From: UBA5868 sp964482025
Lineage (GTDB): Bacteria > Pseudomonadota > Gammaproteobacteria > Pseudomonadales > Cellvibrionaceae
Assembly (NCBI GenBank): GCA_964482025.1
Contig: CAYZVN010000006.1
Location: 5,103-69,102, forward strand
DNA: 64,000 nucleotides
Direction of reading: 5' to 3'
This document shows positions 55,492-64,000 of this stretch, piece by piece. A program made the position numbers and the translations under genes. The notes beneath the pieces are model-generated. The model saw nothing but the letters and a program-made list of their open reading frames with translations, ran no database searches and was not told the DNA's origin. The first letter of the stretch is position 1. Each line of letters starts with the position of its first letter.

Positions 55492-56286
55492 ATGCGAGAT
55501 TGGTTAATGGGTTGGTCAAGGCGCGTCCGCAAAATCGGCCCAAACGCAAAATCACCCGCAGCGACTCCCGCCAGTCTGGCGTGGGAGTTACCCGCCGCTC
55601 CGCTGCTTCGCTGGACTCCGGCGGAGATGCAGGCCCTGCTGGACTGTGAACAGCAAAAAACCATTTGTGCAATAGTCGAACAGGATCGGGAGGCGCCAAG
55701 GCAGACCGTGGTACTCGGCTGTGATCCCGCAGGGCACCAAATATTGCTGGATGACTTTTTCCCGCGACCCGAGGTTTCGCCAATCGGCGGCAGCTTTCAC
55801 TTACAGTTGCCGATGGGGACTGAGCTGTTGCGGCTTCAGGTTGTGGTGCGCGATGAAATTGGCGTAGCTCCGATCCCCGCCTATGTGGCCGAGGTGGTGG
55901 ACAAAGTGGCGGTGGAGGATCGCCGCTTCAGTCAACGCCTGCAGTTCACCGATGTTTCGGCTCCTCAGGTGGATTTGCTAGTGCCATTTTCGTCGCGGGT
56001 ACGCGGACATTTGCGCGATCTATCCGAAAGCGGTTTCGCGATGGTGTATTACGGTGCGAGTACACCACAGCTGTTCACCTACTCCGGTGAATGTTGTATC
56101 GATTTTGATGAGCGCTTTACATTGCGCGCGAAGGTTGAGGTTCAGCAAGTGCGAGCGCGGCGAAAACCCTGCCATCACACACACATCCGCGTCCGCTTTC
56201 GCGAGTTATCCGCGCTTGATCGAGAGCGCATCGGCACCTTTATCGATAATTGCCGCCATGGGGCCGACAGCTTGAGTAAAGCATGA
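55492..56286 (+). CDS. PilZ-domain protein, probable c-di-GMP receptor
   Basis: The 264-residue protein has an N-terminal YcgR-like region (about 35-130) and a C-terminal PilZ domain (about 135-255). The c-di-GMP motifs are RRFSQRL (RxxxR) and DLSESGFAM ((D/N)xSxxG). Proteins of this layout act as flagellar brakes or regulate surface polysaccharides after binding cyclic di-GMP. The start ATG has AGAGGA upstream. Its stop overlaps the start of a longer bioA frame, but the real bioA start lies 69 bases on. Confidence 0.82.
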   Translation: MRDWLMGWSRRVRKIGPNAKSPAATPASLAWELPAAPLLRWTPAEMQALLDCEQQKTICAIVEQDREAPRQTVVLGCDPAGHQILLDDFFPRPEVSPIGGSFHLQLPMGTELLRLQVVVRDEIGVAPIPAYVAEVVDKVAVEDRRFSQRLQFTDVSAPQVDLLVPFSSRVRGHLRDLSESGFAMVYYGASTPQLFTYSGECCIDFDERFTLRAKVEVQQVRARRKPCHHTHIRVRFRELSALDRERIGTFIDNCRHGADSLSKA

Positions 56287-56290
56287 CCGC

Positions 56291-56324
56291 TATAATGGCC
56301 GGCGGTCCCGGGCGCGACGCCCGG
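56291..56324 (+). promoter_or_regulatory. -10 box and GC hairpin in the bioA leader
   Basis: TATAAT at 56291-56296 is followed by the perfect inverted repeat CCGGGCG-CGA-CGCCCGG (56308-56324) ahead of the bioA ATG at 56355. No matching -35 box and no BirA operator (TTGTAAACC dyad) are seen. Confidence 0.4.
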
Positions 56325-56354
56325 AGTCTCTTCACCAGCAAAAGCGGCCATATC

Positions 56355-57650
56355 ATGAACACTCTTTCCGGCGAGCAGATTCTTGCCATTGATCGCAAAC
56401 ACCTCTGGCACCCCTACGCCTCACTCGATTCCCAAGCACCGCTCTACCCTGTTGTCTCTGCCGAGGGCTGTGAAATTACGCTAAGTGATGGACGCCGCTT
56501 AGTGGACGGTATGGCCTCTTGGTGGAGCGCCATTCACGGCTATAACCATCCCATACTGAACCAGGCGATCAGCGACCAGCTCGGCCGTATGGCGCACGTT
56601 ATGTTCGGCGGCCTCACCCACGAACCTGCGGCCCGTTTGGCGGAAACCCTTGTGGCTCTTGCGCCCGCCGGGCTCGAGCGCGTTTTTCTGGCGGACTCGG
56701 GGTCGGTCAGTGTGGAGGTTGCCATCAAGATGGCGCTGCAATATCAACTGTCTCGTGGTAAACACACCAAAACGCGTATCTTAAGCCTGCGTCAGGCGTA
56801 TCACGGCGATACCTTAGGTGCTATGTCGCTCTGTGATCCCGTCACAGGTATGCATCACCTGTTTCAGGCCCTGCTGCCCAAGCAGCTTTTTATCGAAGCG
56901 CCCTCCGTCGCTTATGATCAACCTTGGGATGAGCGCGCATTAGAACCGCTGAAGCAGACGCTCCATCAGCATCATGAAGAGCTGGCAGCGTTTATTCTTG
57001 AGCCCGTTGTGCAAGGGGCCGGCGGCATGCGGTTTTACCACCCCGAGTATTTGCGCGCCGCCCGCGAGTTGTGCGATGAATTTGACGTGTTGTTGATAGC
57101 TGATGAAATTGCCACCGGATTTGGCCGCTCAGGACGTATGTTTGCCTGCGACCACGCCGAGGTGTCCCCCGATATTTTATGTGTCGGCAAAGCCCTAACA
57201 GGAGGCTATATGACCCTGGCGGCTACTTTGTGCAACCAGCGCGTGGCAACCGGCATCTGTGAAGGTGAAGCCGGAGTGTTTATGCACGGGCCGACCTTTA
57301 TGGGGAATCCGCTGGCCTGCGCCGCCGCCAATGCCAGCCTTGAGTTTTTACAGGCCGCGCCCTGGTCCCAGCAAGTGCATGGCATCGAGCAGCAATTCAG
57401 GCGGGAGCTAGCCGCCGTGCGCGACTTGCCTGCCGTTGCCGATGTCCGCGTATTGGGCGCTATAGGTGTGGTGGAGCTGCATAAGCCGGTAGAGATGAAG
57501 AAGGTGGTGCCTAAGCTCGTCGACTTAGGTGTTTGGCTGCGCCCATTTGGACGCCTGCTTTACAGTATGCCTCCCTATATCGTGAGCGAGGCGCAATTGA
57601 GCTCGATCACCCGCGCGATGCGGGTGATCTGCGAAGACCTGAGCGCTTAA
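56355..57650 (+). CDS. bioA: Adenosylmethionine-8-amino-7-oxononanoate aminotransferase BioA
   Basis: BioA makes 7,8-diaminopelargonate in biotin synthesis, using S-adenosylmethionine as amino donor. The 431 residues show HLWHPYASLD, WWSAIHGYNHP, FLADSGSVSVEVA, the PLP-ring Asp in LIADEIATGFGR, and the PLP lysine Lys279 in VGKALTGGYM. ATG at 56355 gives the usual N-terminus. Other bio genes are not in the window. It ends with a 4-base overlap against the convergent trpS. Confidence 0.96.
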   Translation: MNTLSGEQILAIDRKHLWHPYASLDSQAPLYPVVSAEGCEITLSDGRRLVDGMASWWSAIHGYNHPILNQAISDQLGRMAHVMFGGLTHEPAARLAETLVALAPAGLERVFLADSGSVSVEVAIKMALQYQLSRGKHTKTRILSLRQAYHGDTLGAMSLCDPVTGMHHLFQALLPKQLFIEAPSVAYDQPWDERALEPLKQTLHQHHEELAAFILEPVVQGAGGMRFYHPEYLRAARELCDEFDVLLIADEIATGFGRSGRMFACDHAEVSPDILCVGKALTGGYMTLAATLCNQRVATGICEGEAGVFMHGPTFMGNPLACAAANASLEFLQAAPWSQQVHGIEQQFRRELAAVRDLPAVADVRVLGAIGVVELHKPVEMKKVVPKLVDLGVWLRPFGRLLYSMPPYIVSEAQLSSITRAMRVICEDLSA

Positions 57651-58654
57651 CCCAGCGAATATAAGCCGACCGCGCGGCGAACTTGCGCTAGCAAGGGAGC
57701 CGCCTGGGCGCGAGCCTTGGCCGCACCTGCTTGTAAAACGGCCTCGATCTCCGCTGGCTTGGCCATCAGCTCGTCATAGCGTTGCCGGGCCTCCACAAGC
57801 TCTGAGTTAATCAGCTCGAACAGCTCTTTTTTCGCCTGACCCCAGGCAATCCCCTCGGCAAATTTAGTGCGCATTTCCTCGGTTTGCTCCGCGGAGGCAA
57901 AGGCTTTCCAAATTTGGAAGACGGTGGATTCATCGGGGTTTTTTGGCTCTCCCGGCTCCTGCAGATTGGTTTTGATTTTGTTGATGTGTTTCTGCAGTTG
58001 TTTTTCTCCCAGAAACAGCGGGATGGTGTTGTTATAGCTCTTGCTCATTTTCCGGCCATCAAGGCCTTGGAGTACGTCGCCATTTTCCTGCACCACTGTC
58101 TCCGGTAGAACAAAGACGTCACCGAAGTGGTGATTGAAGCGCTGAGCAATATCACGAGCCATTTCCAGGTGCTGCGTTTGGTCTTTGCCGACCGGAACGT
58201 GGGTGGCGTTAAACATCAAAATATCCGCAGCCATGAGCACTGGATAAGAAAAGAGGCCCATGGTCACGGCATAATCTGGGTCTTGTCCTTCCGCAATATT
58301 GGCATCTACCGCCGCCTTGTAGGCATGGGCGCGATTTAGCAGTCCCTTCGCGCTCTGACAGGTCAAAATCCAACACAGCTCGGTAATTTCGGGAACGTCG
58401 GACTGGCGATAAAACACTACGCGCTCAGGATCCAAGCCTGCGGCAAGCCATGTGGCGGCGATCTCTTTAGTGGACTGATGAATGCGCTCAGGCTCTTGGC
58501 ACTTGATTAACGCGTGCAGATCCGCGAGGAAGAAAAACGACTCAACATCGTGATCCCGGCTGGCGGCAATGGCCGGCCGGATGGCGCCCACATAATTGCC
58601 CAAGTGCGGCGTCCCCGTGGTGGTGATGCCGGTGAGAAAGCGTTTTCTGGACAT
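57647..58654 (-). CDS. trpS: Tryptophanyl-tRNA synthetase
   Basis: This class I synthetase of 335 residues charges tRNA-Trp. The HIGH-type motif is GTPHLGNYVGA and the KMSKS motif is GRKMSKSYNNT. The N-terminus MSRKRFLTGITTTGTPHLGN belongs to the TrpRS subgroup seen in several proteobacteria. ATG at 58654 with AAGGG upstream is preferred to the frame start at 58687. Confidence 0.95.
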   Translation of the reverse strand: MSRKRFLTGITTTGTPHLGNYVGAIRPAIAASRDHDVESFFFLADLHALIKCQEPERIHQSTKEIAATWLAAGLDPERVVFYRQSDVPEITELCWILTCQSAKGLLNRAHAYKAAVDANIAEGQDPDYAVTMGLFSYPVLMAADILMFNATHVPVGKDQTQHLEMARDIAQRFNHHFGDVFVLPETVVQENGDVLQGLDGRKMSKSYNNTIPLFLGEKQLQKHINKIKTNLQEPGEPKNPDESTVFQIWKAFASAEQTEEMRTKFAEGIAWGQAKKELFELINSELVEARQRYDELMAKPAEIEAVLQAGAAKARAQAAPLLAQVRRAVGLYSLG

Positions 58655-58742
58655 GGAGAACCCTTTTGGTGCGGTAAAAGCCCGCAATCATACAGAGTTC
58701 GATCCATGAGGCAAAGTTAGCGCAACGGCTTGTCCGCCGGCG

Positions 58743-59804
58743 TTAAAGCGCTTCGGAAAGCAGCTGCGGGACCGATGCGCTTTTCAGGACTACGGCGTCA
58801 AAACCAGCGCGGCAGAGCAAGTACACGCCGATATCGGCGCGCGGGCCGGCTTCATCAGAAATGGCATAGAGCGTCCCTGCGCTGAGGTCTTCAAGACCAT
58901 CGCGCAGGCGCGAGAGCGGTACATTGACGCTGTCTTCAATGTGTCCGGCGCGGTACTCCATTGGCAGGCGTACATCGAGAATTTTGATGCGTTTTTTTTG
59001 TGCTTCCAGCGCATCCCAGTCTGCGTACTGAATGACCGATTGCCGCACCAGGCTGCAGAAGTCTTCGCCACTCAAGCGCTTAACCACTCCGTTGGTGAGC
59101 ATGATGACCGACGCGTTGCGTGGCGCATCGCTGATCAACGCCTCTTCGCCGAAGTAATGACCCTCCTTCAGCTCCAAATCAACGCTGCCAGAGCGGTCAG
59201 TAATGAGCGCTGAGCCCTCGGCGAGCACATAGAAATAGTCGCCGCGCGCGCCCTCTCGAATCAGTTTCTCGCCAGCCCGAACTTCGATGGTTTCGAAGCG
59301 GGTGAAAAGCTCCTGCACTTGCGACCAGGGAAGCCGCGAAAACAGCGGGGACTTGAGCAGGCAGGCCATCCAATCTTGGTCGTCCGCGAGCTCCCCTACT
59401 TCGATACCCGCTTCGGCATTGTCGCTGGCGGGCGCGGCGTTCGACGCGGTGGGCGCCGGACTCTTGCCGGCGCTGATTTGCCGCGCCAACCAGTCAATAT
59501 TCAAGGTGAAGTAGCGCACATGGGTCTTGGCCACGGCAGAGACCACCGTCGGCGAATGGGTGTTGAGTGCCCGTCGCGAACGCTCGGCGCTGCTTTTGAC
59601 CTTCTCCACGCCGAACTCGTTGTTGATGAGGTCAACCTCACCTTCGAGCAAAAAATAGTGGTCGGCAAGTATCTTGCCGCGCTTGAAGAGCATGGTGCCC
59701 TTGGGCGCCGAGACTAAGCGTGCTTGCTTAGCCACTTCTGACAAAAATTGTCCACTGAGAGCATTGATGGGCGAATACTGGCTAAAAACTTCACTTTCTG
59801 ACAT
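58743..59804 (-). CDS. Double cyclic-nucleotide-binding protein with degenerate rhodanese domain
   Basis: The 353-residue protein has two cyclic-nucleotide-binding (CNB) domains, about residues 10-110 (LFKRGKILADHYFLLEGEVD) and 145-260 (REGARGDYFYVLAEGSALI, then FGEEALISDAPRNASV). A rhodanese-like domain follows (about 262-345, with ILDVRLPMEYRAGHIEDSVNVPL). The rhodanese loop reads AISDEAGPRADIG, so the usual catalytic Cys is absent. The second CNB keeps the phosphate-binding FGEEALxxxxPRNAS form; the first lacks it. ATG at 59804 with GGAGGAG is clear; the longer frame to 60092 is rejected. There is no DNA-binding domain, so it probably signals by protein contact. Confidence 0.87.
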   Translation of the reverse strand: MSESEVFSQYSPINALSGQFLSEVAKQARLVSAPKGTMLFKRGKILADHYFLLEGEVDLINNEFGVEKVKSSAERSRRALNTHSPTVVSAVAKTHVRYFTLNIDWLARQISAGKSPAPTASNAAPASDNAEAGIEVGELADDQDWMACLLKSPLFSRLPWSQVQELFTRFETIEVRAGEKLIREGARGDYFYVLAEGSALITDRSGSVDLELKEGHYFGEEALISDAPRNASVIMLTNGVVKRLSGEDFCSLVRQSVIQYADWDALEAQKKRIKILDVRLPMEYRAGHIEDSVNVPLSRLRDGLEDLSAGTLYAISDEAGPRADIGVYLLCRAGFDAVVLKSASVPQLLSEAL

Positions 59805-59872
59805 GAACTCTCCTCCGCAATGGGTAAAGTCTTGACCAAGAGCGTCACCTTCGCCAGTAAAGACTAGCTTAT

Positions 59873-61168
59873 TTATCGAGATACATCTCCCATTTCGAAG
59901 TATCTCTCGAGTATGTCGTTTAGATACACCAAGTCTTTGGTGCCAGCCAGCTCGCGGATGGAGTGCATCGCGAATGTAGGAACGCCTATATCGACGGTGC
60001 GGATACCCGCCTTGGCGGATGTCATAGGGCCTATAGTGCTGCCACAGCGCATATCTGCGCGGGTCACATAGGCCTGGTATGGCACTTTGCATTGCTCCGC
60101 AAGAACTTTAACTAAAGCGGCGGTCTCGGGGCTGGTTGCGTAGCTTTGATTGGCATCGTACTTGATGACGGGTCCGGCGTTGAGCTTGGGCCCGTGCCCC
60201 TCATCGTGCTTATTGGGGAAGTTGGGGTGGATACCGTGTGCATTGTCGATGGATAGGAGTACAGAGTGATGCAACATGCGGAGGCGCGCTTCTGGCTGCG
60301 GCATCAGGCGCTCAAGGAAAGCGGTCAGTAAGTTGCCGCGCGCGCCTATATGGGATTGGCTGCCGACTTCCTCATGATCAAACAACGCGAGCACGGCGGA
60401 TTGGTCGCCAGAAGATTCTAGAAACGCATTTAAGCCGACAAAACAACTCAAGAGATTGTCCAGGCGGGCCGAAGCGAGAAATTCGTTCTCAACGCCAACG
60501 CACGCGGCTTTCTGGGTGTCGTAGAAGCTCAGATCAAAGTCGAGTATCTGGTCTTCCTCTACCCCGCTCTCCCCGCAGCGCTCCAGCTCTCTCATCAGCA
60601 GGGTTTTTAAGCTCAAGTTTGACTCCGGGTTCTGTAACAGCACCGGACGCATTTGTTCTTGCGGGTTCAGAGACTTGCCATCATTGGCCGTTCTGTCTAA
60701 ATGAATCGCTAGGCTAGGAATAATGGCGACAGGTCTTTCGAAGTCGACCAGAACGTGGCGTAGACCCTCACCACTGCGCAGGGTGAGACGTCCCGCCAGC
60801 GATAAATCCCGGTCAAACCACGGCGCTAATAGCACCCCTCCGTAAACTTCAATGCCTAGCTGCAGGTAACCTTGAGATATTTTTTCCGGTTGCGGTTTTA
60901 CTTTTAGAACCGGACTGTCCGTGTGCGCACCAACAATCCGCAAACCGTTTTCTAGCAAGTCGGCGCTACCGTAACGGAAGGCAACAATTGAAGCGTCGCG
61001 CCGCCTAATAAAATATTGTCCACCCGGTTGAACCGACCAGACATCACCCTCGCGTAATTCTACGTAACCTTTCGACGTCAACGTCTTACTGATCAACTCG
61101 ACAGCGTGATAAGGCGTGGGGGACGCGTCGATCCACGCCATAACTTTTTTACAAAGTGAAGACGTCAT
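59873..61168 (-). CDS. M18-family aminopeptidase
   Basis: The 431-residue metallo-aminopeptidase shows the M18 zinc and catalytic motifs GAHTDSPVLKVKP, ALFDHEEVGSQSHIGA, SIDNAHGIHPN and the C-terminal DIGVPTFAMHSIREL. Members such as aspartyl aminopeptidase form large tetrahedral complexes in the cytoplasm and remove N-terminal residues. GAGG lies 9 bases before the ATG. Confidence 0.94.
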   Translation of the reverse strand: MTSSLCKKVMAWIDASPTPYHAVELISKTLTSKGYVELREGDVWSVQPGGQYFIRRRDASIVAFRYGSADLLENGLRIVGAHTDSPVLKVKPQPEKISQGYLQLGIEVYGGVLLAPWFDRDLSLAGRLTLRSGEGLRHVLVDFERPVAIIPSLAIHLDRTANDGKSLNPQEQMRPVLLQNPESNLSLKTLLMRELERCGESGVEEDQILDFDLSFYDTQKAACVGVENEFLASARLDNLLSCFVGLNAFLESSGDQSAVLALFDHEEVGSQSHIGARGNLLTAFLERLMPQPEARLRMLHHSVLLSIDNAHGIHPNFPNKHDEGHGPKLNAGPVIKYDANQSYATSPETAALVKVLAEQCKVPYQAYVTRADMRCGSTIGPMTSAKAGIRTVDIGVPTFAMHSIRELAGTKDLVYLNDILERYFEMGDVSR

Positions 61169-61190
61169 GATTCAGGTCCTCTTATTAAAG

Positions 61191-61991
61191 TCAGTTGAGG
61201 AAATAAATTCCAAGCAAAACAAAACCGAGGATGACTCGATAAACCACAAACGGCAGCATGCTGATTTTGCTGATAAATTCTAAAAAATAATGAATACACA
61301 AATAGGCGCTAACCATTGACACCAACATGCCGACAAAGATCGCGAGCCAATCCACATCGACAGCGCCCAATAAGCCTATCCCTTCGTATAGACCGCTAAT
61401 GATGATAACCGGGATGGACAGTAGAAATGAAAAGCGGGCGGCATCGGTACGGGCAAAGCCGAGGAACAAAGCCATGGTCATGGTGATGCCTGAGCGCGAA
61501 GTGCCGGGTATTAAAGCGACAGCCTGAGCTATGCCAATTAATAAAGCGGCGCTGAGGGTGATGTTTTGCAGTGTGAGTGTTTGTTTGCCGCGTACGTCAC
61601 TCCACCACAACGCAAACCCGAAAATGATAGATGCTGCGGCTATGGCCCAAATCGAGCGCAGATAAGTTTCAATATAGGAATTGAAGAGCAGCCCCACCAC
61701 GCAAACCGGGATCGTTGCCAAAACAATGTACCAAGCAAGACGACTGTCCTGAGTTTGTCCCTGTGGACCAAATTGGCCAAACCAAGCGCTTATGAGATTG
61801 CCTAAGTCCTTTCTAAAGTAAATCACCACTGCCGTTAAGGTGCCCACATGAACCGCCACGTCAAACGCAAGCCCCTGATCCGGCCAGCCTAAAATTCGAC
61901 TCGGCAAAATCAGATGGGCGGAACTCGAAATTGGCAGAAATTCCGTGAGCCCCTGTATCAGTGCTAAGACGATGACTTGAAACAGATCCAT
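61191..61991 (-). CDS. uppP: Undecaprenyl-diphosphatase UppP (BacA)
   Basis: UppP recycles the peptidoglycan lipid carrier by dephosphorylating undecaprenyl diphosphate. The 266-residue membrane protein has about eight helices and both active-site motifs, GLTEFLPISSSAHLIL and PGTSRSGITMT. AGAGG lies seven bases before the ATG. Like other family members it can give some bacitracin resistance. It is 22 bases upstream of the M18 gene. Confidence 0.97.
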   Translation of the reverse strand: MDLFQVIVLALIQGLTEFLPISSSAHLILPSRILGWPDQGLAFDVAVHVGTLTAVVIYFRKDLGNLISAWFGQFGPQGQTQDSRLAWYIVLATIPVCVVGLLFNSYIETYLRSIWAIAAASIIFGFALWWSDVRGKQTLTLQNITLSAALLIGIAQAVALIPGTSRSGITMTMALFLGFARTDAARFSFLLSIPVIIISGLYEGIGLLGAVDVDWLAIFVGMLVSMVSAYLCIHYFLEFISKISMLPFVVYRVILGFVLLGIYFLN

Positions 61992-62024
61992 AAGTGAGCC
62001 TCTGACATTGAAATACGGCGATAT

Positions 62025-62738
62025 TTAAGAGCGGATACGCTGGCGTTTATTCCAGGACACCGAGTTGCGAAGATAATCGAGCTGAAAATCCTGCGGTAGA
62101 CAGCTGCCTCCTGCTTGCCATTTTGCGACCGCGAGATGAGCCATAGTCGTCGCGCTCGGAACAATGGCCATGTCCACCTCAGCACCTAAATGGCGCAAGG
62201 TAGAACAGTCGAGCAGTTCGGCTGCCGCCCCCACGATCAGCGCCGACTGTGCTGTGTTCTGCGAGATTAGGTGTTTGAGTTGGTCATTGACCGCCTCTAT
62301 TGCATCAAGTCGGGGCTCTGTGATTGGTGAAATTGCCGAAGGAGAAAACTGCATGGCAGACCAATAAATTTCCCCCATACGAGCATCCAGCAAACTGATA
62401 ACGAGTTCGGCTTGTGGGTGTGTTGTATGGGCCGCATAAGCCATAGTCTCAAGACTGCTGATGCCGACCATAGGTTTCCCCGCACCAAACGCCAAGCCCT
62501 GAGCGATACCCAGACCAATTCTGAGTCCGGTAAAAGAGCCGGGCCCCTTGGAGCAGGCAATAAAATCTAAGTCTGAAAGTGCAATTTGTTGTAAGGATAA
62601 GAGTTCATGAACAAAAGGCAGCAGTGCCTTTGCATGACTGCGCGGCGTATCACTCGACTTTGTTGTGACCTCTCCGTCCACCATTAAGGAAACCGAACAG
62701 GCCTCGGACGACGCGTCTATAGCGATGCAGTTGGTCAT
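62025..62738 (-). CDS. tsaB: tRNA threonylcarbamoyladenosine protein TsaB
   Basis: TsaB (YeaZ) is the scaffold that activates TsaD in making t6A37 on ANN-decoding tRNAs. The 237 residues start MTNCIAIDASSEACSVSL and contain the N-terminal ASKHA-type fold with GPGSFTGLRIGLGIAQGLAF. ATG at 62738 gives the normal N-terminus; the longer frame at 62768 is rejected. It lies 33 bases upstream of uppP. Confidence 0.95.
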   Translation of the reverse strand: MTNCIAIDASSEACSVSLMVDGEVTTKSSDTPRSHAKALLPFVHELLSLQQIALSDLDFIACSKGPGSFTGLRIGLGIAQGLAFGAGKPMVGISSLETMAYAAHTTHPQAELVISLLDARMGEIYWSAMQFSPSAISPITEPRLDAIEAVNDQLKHLISQNTAQSALIVGAAAELLDCSTLRHLGAEVDMAIVPSATTMAHLAVAKWQAGGSCLPQDFQLDYLRNSVSWNKRQRIRS

Positions 62739-62840
62739 GAGAGTGTACTTCCCGCAAAAGAAGCGCATTCTACCTGACGCAGACGCTTTGACAATGACGG
62801 GCTGTGTTCTGGGTGCGGCACTTCAGCTTAAACCCAAAAC

Positions 62841-62867
62841 AAAAAAGCCGTCGAGATCGACGGCTTT
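62841..62867 (-). terminator. Terminator of the AT-hook protein gene
   Basis: AAAGCCGTCGA (62844-62854) and TCGACGGCTTT (62857-62867) form an almost perfect stem. On the minus strand it ends in six T, 24 bases after the stop codon. Confidence 0.92.
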
Positions 62868-62890
62868 AGTGACGGCTGAAGCGCTAAGGC

Positions 62891-63598
62891 TTAAGCGTTT
62901 TTGGGTGGGCGTCCACGACGACGTGCGGGAGCCGCTGGTGCTGCTGCTTTCTTGGGTCGACCTCTGGGTCTGCCCACGGACTTAGCTGCCGGAGCCGCCG
63001 CGCTGGCCGCTTTTGGTGGTCTGCCGGGACCGCGCTTTCGACCAGTGGCTTTAGGCTTGGCTTTTGCCGCAGCCTTTTTTTCTGCCTCTTTTATCTTCTT
63101 GGCATCAGCGGCGGATCTCTTCTTGGCCCAGCGAGCTTTGAATTTCTCTATCGCAGCTGCCAGATCTTTATCGGCTTTGGCAGCAAGAGACTCTTTAAGC
63201 GTTTCAACTTTTGCGTAGGCTTTAGTGGCCGCTTCGGCTGCTTTGGCCTCTTTTTTCGCTGTGCTTAAACGTGCTTTAGCATCGGCCAGTACTTGCTGTG
63301 CGGCTTTCACTTTATCCGCCAAGTTCGCTACGGTTAGCTTAGCCTTTGCCGCTGCGTTTTTAGCGGTAGCAGTGCGAGATGTTCGCGCCTTGCTAGCACT
63401 GTCTGCTGCTTTCTTTCGTGCGGCTGCTAACCGCTCTTTGCTCTTCAGCAACGCGTCCTGCGCTTTGGAGACTGCGGCTTCTGCTTTGATTACATCTGAA
63501 GAAGTATTGGATGTTGATGTTGCCTTTGCGCGTTGCGCCTTAGCCGAACCTTTCACTGCGCCGCGAGGGCGACCAGGTTTTTTCTTTGTCGGGGTCAT
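62891..63598 (-). CDS. AT-hook, Ala/Lys-rich histone H1-like protein
   Basis: The 235-residue basic protein has four GRP-type AT-hook segments: KKKPGRPRGA near the N-terminus, RKRGPGRPPK, SVGRPRGRPKK and RRRGRPPKNA at the C-terminus. The region between residues 45 and 170 is Ala/Lys-rich with coiled-coil-like heptads (VSKAQDALLKSKERLAAARK and following). It resembles histone H1-like bacterial proteins such as AlgP and probably binds the minor groove of AT-rich DNA. ATG at 63598 with GAGGAG is preferred over the frame start at 63658. Confidence 0.85.
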   Translation of the reverse strand: MTPTKKKPGRPRGAVKGSAKAQRAKATSTSNTSSDVIKAEAAVSKAQDALLKSKERLAAARKKAADSASKARTSRTATAKNAAAKAKLTVANLADKVKAAQQVLADAKARLSTAKKEAKAAEAATKAYAKVETLKESLAAKADKDLAAAIEKFKARWAKKRSAADAKKIKEAEKKAAAKAKPKATGRKRGPGRPPKAASAAAPAAKSVGRPRGRPKKAAAPAAPARRRGRPPKNA

Positions 63599-64000
63599 AT
63601 TTCTCTCCTCATTTTTATCGAGCATCTCGATCAAAACCTTAGCATAAAAATTAAACACGACAAGTGCTGTCCCTCATGTTATGTAAAATAATTGCTACTT
63701 GCACCCCTTTTTCTTTGATTCGTTTAGAAATTGAATATTTATTCGCAAATTTGTGGAGCTTTATCTGACAAAAACCGTGCGAGCTGAAAGTAATTGTCGG
63801 GGCAATTAACCAAGCGGTCGACTCTTTTGTTCAATCGGACTTTCCATCATTGGTCGATAACAGAGAGTTGTCGGCTTGTAACACCAATATCAGTTATGTG
63901 TTTGAATTTCTCCCAAGGAGATGGCGGGCCACACATAGATCACTTGAGCTTGCAGCGAGAGTAAATAAAGGAACGTAGGTTCAACTAATAAGCGCATGAC
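63599..64000. other. Upstream region of the AT-hook gene, no gene seen
   Basis: On the minus strand TTGTCG (63664-63659), a 16-base spacer and TAAGGT form a weak promoter candidate for the AT-hook gene. ATCGAG and CTCGAT (63618-63632) form a short dyad in the 5' leader. On the plus strand near the right edge I see no complete gene. An AAGGAG before ATGGCG at about 63915 leads to a stop after five codons. Confidence 0.35.

Noticed and set aside
59805..60092. N-terminal extension of the CNB-rhodanese protein
   Set aside because: The extra 96 residues are Arg/Tyr-rich and unlike the domain; a strong GGAGGAG site sits just before the ATG at 59804, and the extension would overlap the M18 gene.

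Overview
The window is a contiguous piece of gammaproteobacterial chromosome with about 52 protein genes on both strands, one tRNA gene, and no insertion sequence, phage module or CRISPR array that I can see. The trigger factor-clpP-clpX-lon-hupB-ppiD block, FadBA, TtcA, TrmA, SlyD, TsaB and UppP point to Gammaproteobacteria. The FabY-type ketosynthase, RegBA/RoxSR redox pair, fused RimB-RimK protein and CE2-type esterase fit a marine polysaccharide-degrading lineage such as Cellvibrionaceae. That placement is inference, not a database match.

Layout. 0-3 kb: the N-terminus of an exported cupredoxin protein (likely a copper nitrite reductase) cut by the left edge, an unknown gene upstream of it, a stand-alone sdhB and a divergent cytochrome P450. 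3-11 kb: a CE2-type acetyl esterase, an operon of SulP transporter plus RegB/RegA redox two-component system, then trmA, a DUF2489 gene, rmuC and murI. 11-21 kb: the proteostasis block on the minus strand (tRNA-Leu, tig, clpP, clpX, lon, hupB, ppiD), with a heat-shock-like promoter before lon and several terminator hairpins. 21-29 kb: a TraB/GumN protein, fadBA, an XRE-cupin regulator behind a FabY-type ketosynthase, and a divergent AraC/GlxA regulator. 29-34 kb: a polyamine cluster (speA, carboxynorspermidine dehydrogenase, nspC).

34-39 kb holds the most unusual group: a lipoprotein hydrolase converging on a run of DUF599 membrane protein, Ser/Thr kinase and caspase-like lipoprotein. 39-53 kb: an M16C metalloprotease, a flavin reductase, an oligopeptide operon (M3 peptidase lipoprotein, two binding lipoproteins, two permeases, one fused double ATPase) and a RimB-RimK fusion. 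53-55 kb: slyD, then a 615-bp gene-free interval with a structured inverted repeat, a palindrome and two terminator-like hairpins, then ttcA. 55-64 kb: a PilZ protein, bioA, trpS, a double cyclic-nucleotide-binding protein with a degenerate rhodanese domain, an M18 aminopeptidase, uppP, tsaB and an AT-hook protein.

Most genes are housekeeping and intact. Several likely translation starts lie downstream of the longest open frame, and those choices are explained per gene. The best leads for unknown biology are the kinase-caspase-DUF599 run, the noncoding interval after slyD, the RimB-RimK fusion, the CNB-rhodanese protein and the inverted repeat between clpP and clpX.
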